Source of the DNA: an uncultured Rikenellaceae bacterium | GTDB taxonomy: Bacteria; Bacteroidota; Bacteroidia; Bacteroidales; Rikenellaceae | Length of the DNA: 6,860 bases | NCBI GenBank assembly: GCA_947037995.1 | Contig: CAMQUV010000056.1 | Coordinates: 1 to 6,860, forward strand | Direction: 5' to 3' | Shown: positions 6,658 through 6,860 of the stretch, piece after piece | Position numbering within the stretch: position 1 is the first letter of the stretch | How the letters are laid out: each line of letters opens with the position of its first letter | Translations under genes and position numbers: made by a program | Notes under the pieces: model-generated | The model's database searches: none | What the model was told of the DNA's origin: nothing | What the model saw: only the letters and a program-made list of their open reading frames with translations

Positions 6658-6860
6658 ATGTCAATAGAACGATATATAGGGATAGGGGAGTTGTATGGTA
6701 TTTATTTGGAGTGTGGGGGGATTGTCACAACAGACAGTCGCGTTGCGGGTGGTCTTTTTTTTGCATTGCGTGGAGCAACACACGATGCTAATATTTATGC
6801 ACCTGGAGCGTTGGTTTCGGGGGCAAAGTTTGTGGTAGTTGACAGGGGCGATATAGTTCC
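6658..6860 (+). CDS. murF: UDP-N-acetylmuramoyl-tripeptide--D-alanyl-D-alanine ligase, N-terminal part (cut by window edge)
   Basis: MurF adds D-Ala-D-Ala to the UDP-MurNAc-tripeptide in the cytoplasm, the last soluble step of peptidoglycan precursor synthesis. Only 67 full codons are present and the frame is open to the right edge. The visible part is the N-terminal Mur ligase domain. TDSR (25-28) is followed by GGLFFALRG (31-39), then D43-A-N, GALVSGAKFVVVD (50-62), matching the substrate-binding pattern DSR..xGxLFFALxG..DGN..A..AL..GA..VVVD. The short spacing before TDSR fits Bacteroidetes MurF better than MurE, but MurE cannot be fully excluded without the central ATPase domain. An in-frame TAA at 6649-6651 makes the ATG at 6658 the first possible ATG start. 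Third positions favour G over C, the reverse of every other gene here. Confidence 0.8.
   Translation, partial: MSIERYIGIGELYGIYLECGGIVTTDSRVAGGLFFALRGATHDANIYAPGALVSGAKFVVVDRGDIV

Overview
The window reads as a chromosomal segment from a member of the Bacteroidetes, most likely Bacteroidales. The evidence is a set of promoter -7 boxes of the form TAnnTTTG, A/T-rich sequence without Shine-Dalgarno motifs before the start codons, a long type III glutamine synthetase, a zinc-free type B L31, and a PpiD/SurA-like protein with the size and C-terminus typical of this phylum.

Layout. Positions 1-477 contain no gene I can support. The first ~300 bases are more G+C-rich than the rest and full of inverted repeats, suggesting a structured RNA or dispersed repeat. 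They are followed by a well-formed promoter (361-392) and an untranslated leader. A ribosomal protein operon follows on the + strand: rplU (L21), rpmA (L27) and rpmE2 (type B L31), closed by a strong terminator (1458-1496). Next are a monocistronic-looking gene for a membrane-anchored SurA/PpiD-type folding factor (1655-3682) with its own promoter and terminator, and a 730-residue type III glutamine synthetase (3831-6023). A hairpin lies in the convergent gap before dtd (D-aminoacyl-tRNA deacylase, - strand, 6085-6534). dtd is divergent from a gene cut by the right edge that reads as the N-terminus of MurF (from 6658).

The genes are core housekeeping functions: ribosome assembly, envelope protein folding, ammonia assimilation, proofreading of D-aminoacyl-tRNA and peptidoglycan precursor synthesis. 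No mobile element, phage, defence or CRISPR locus is visible, and I see no new multi-gene system. The two most unusual signals are the G+C-rich segment at the left, where one central arm can pair with either of two flanking copies of the same arm, and an abrupt change in strand base composition near 6030-6090. There the + strand goes from C-rich to G/T-rich regardless of gene direction.
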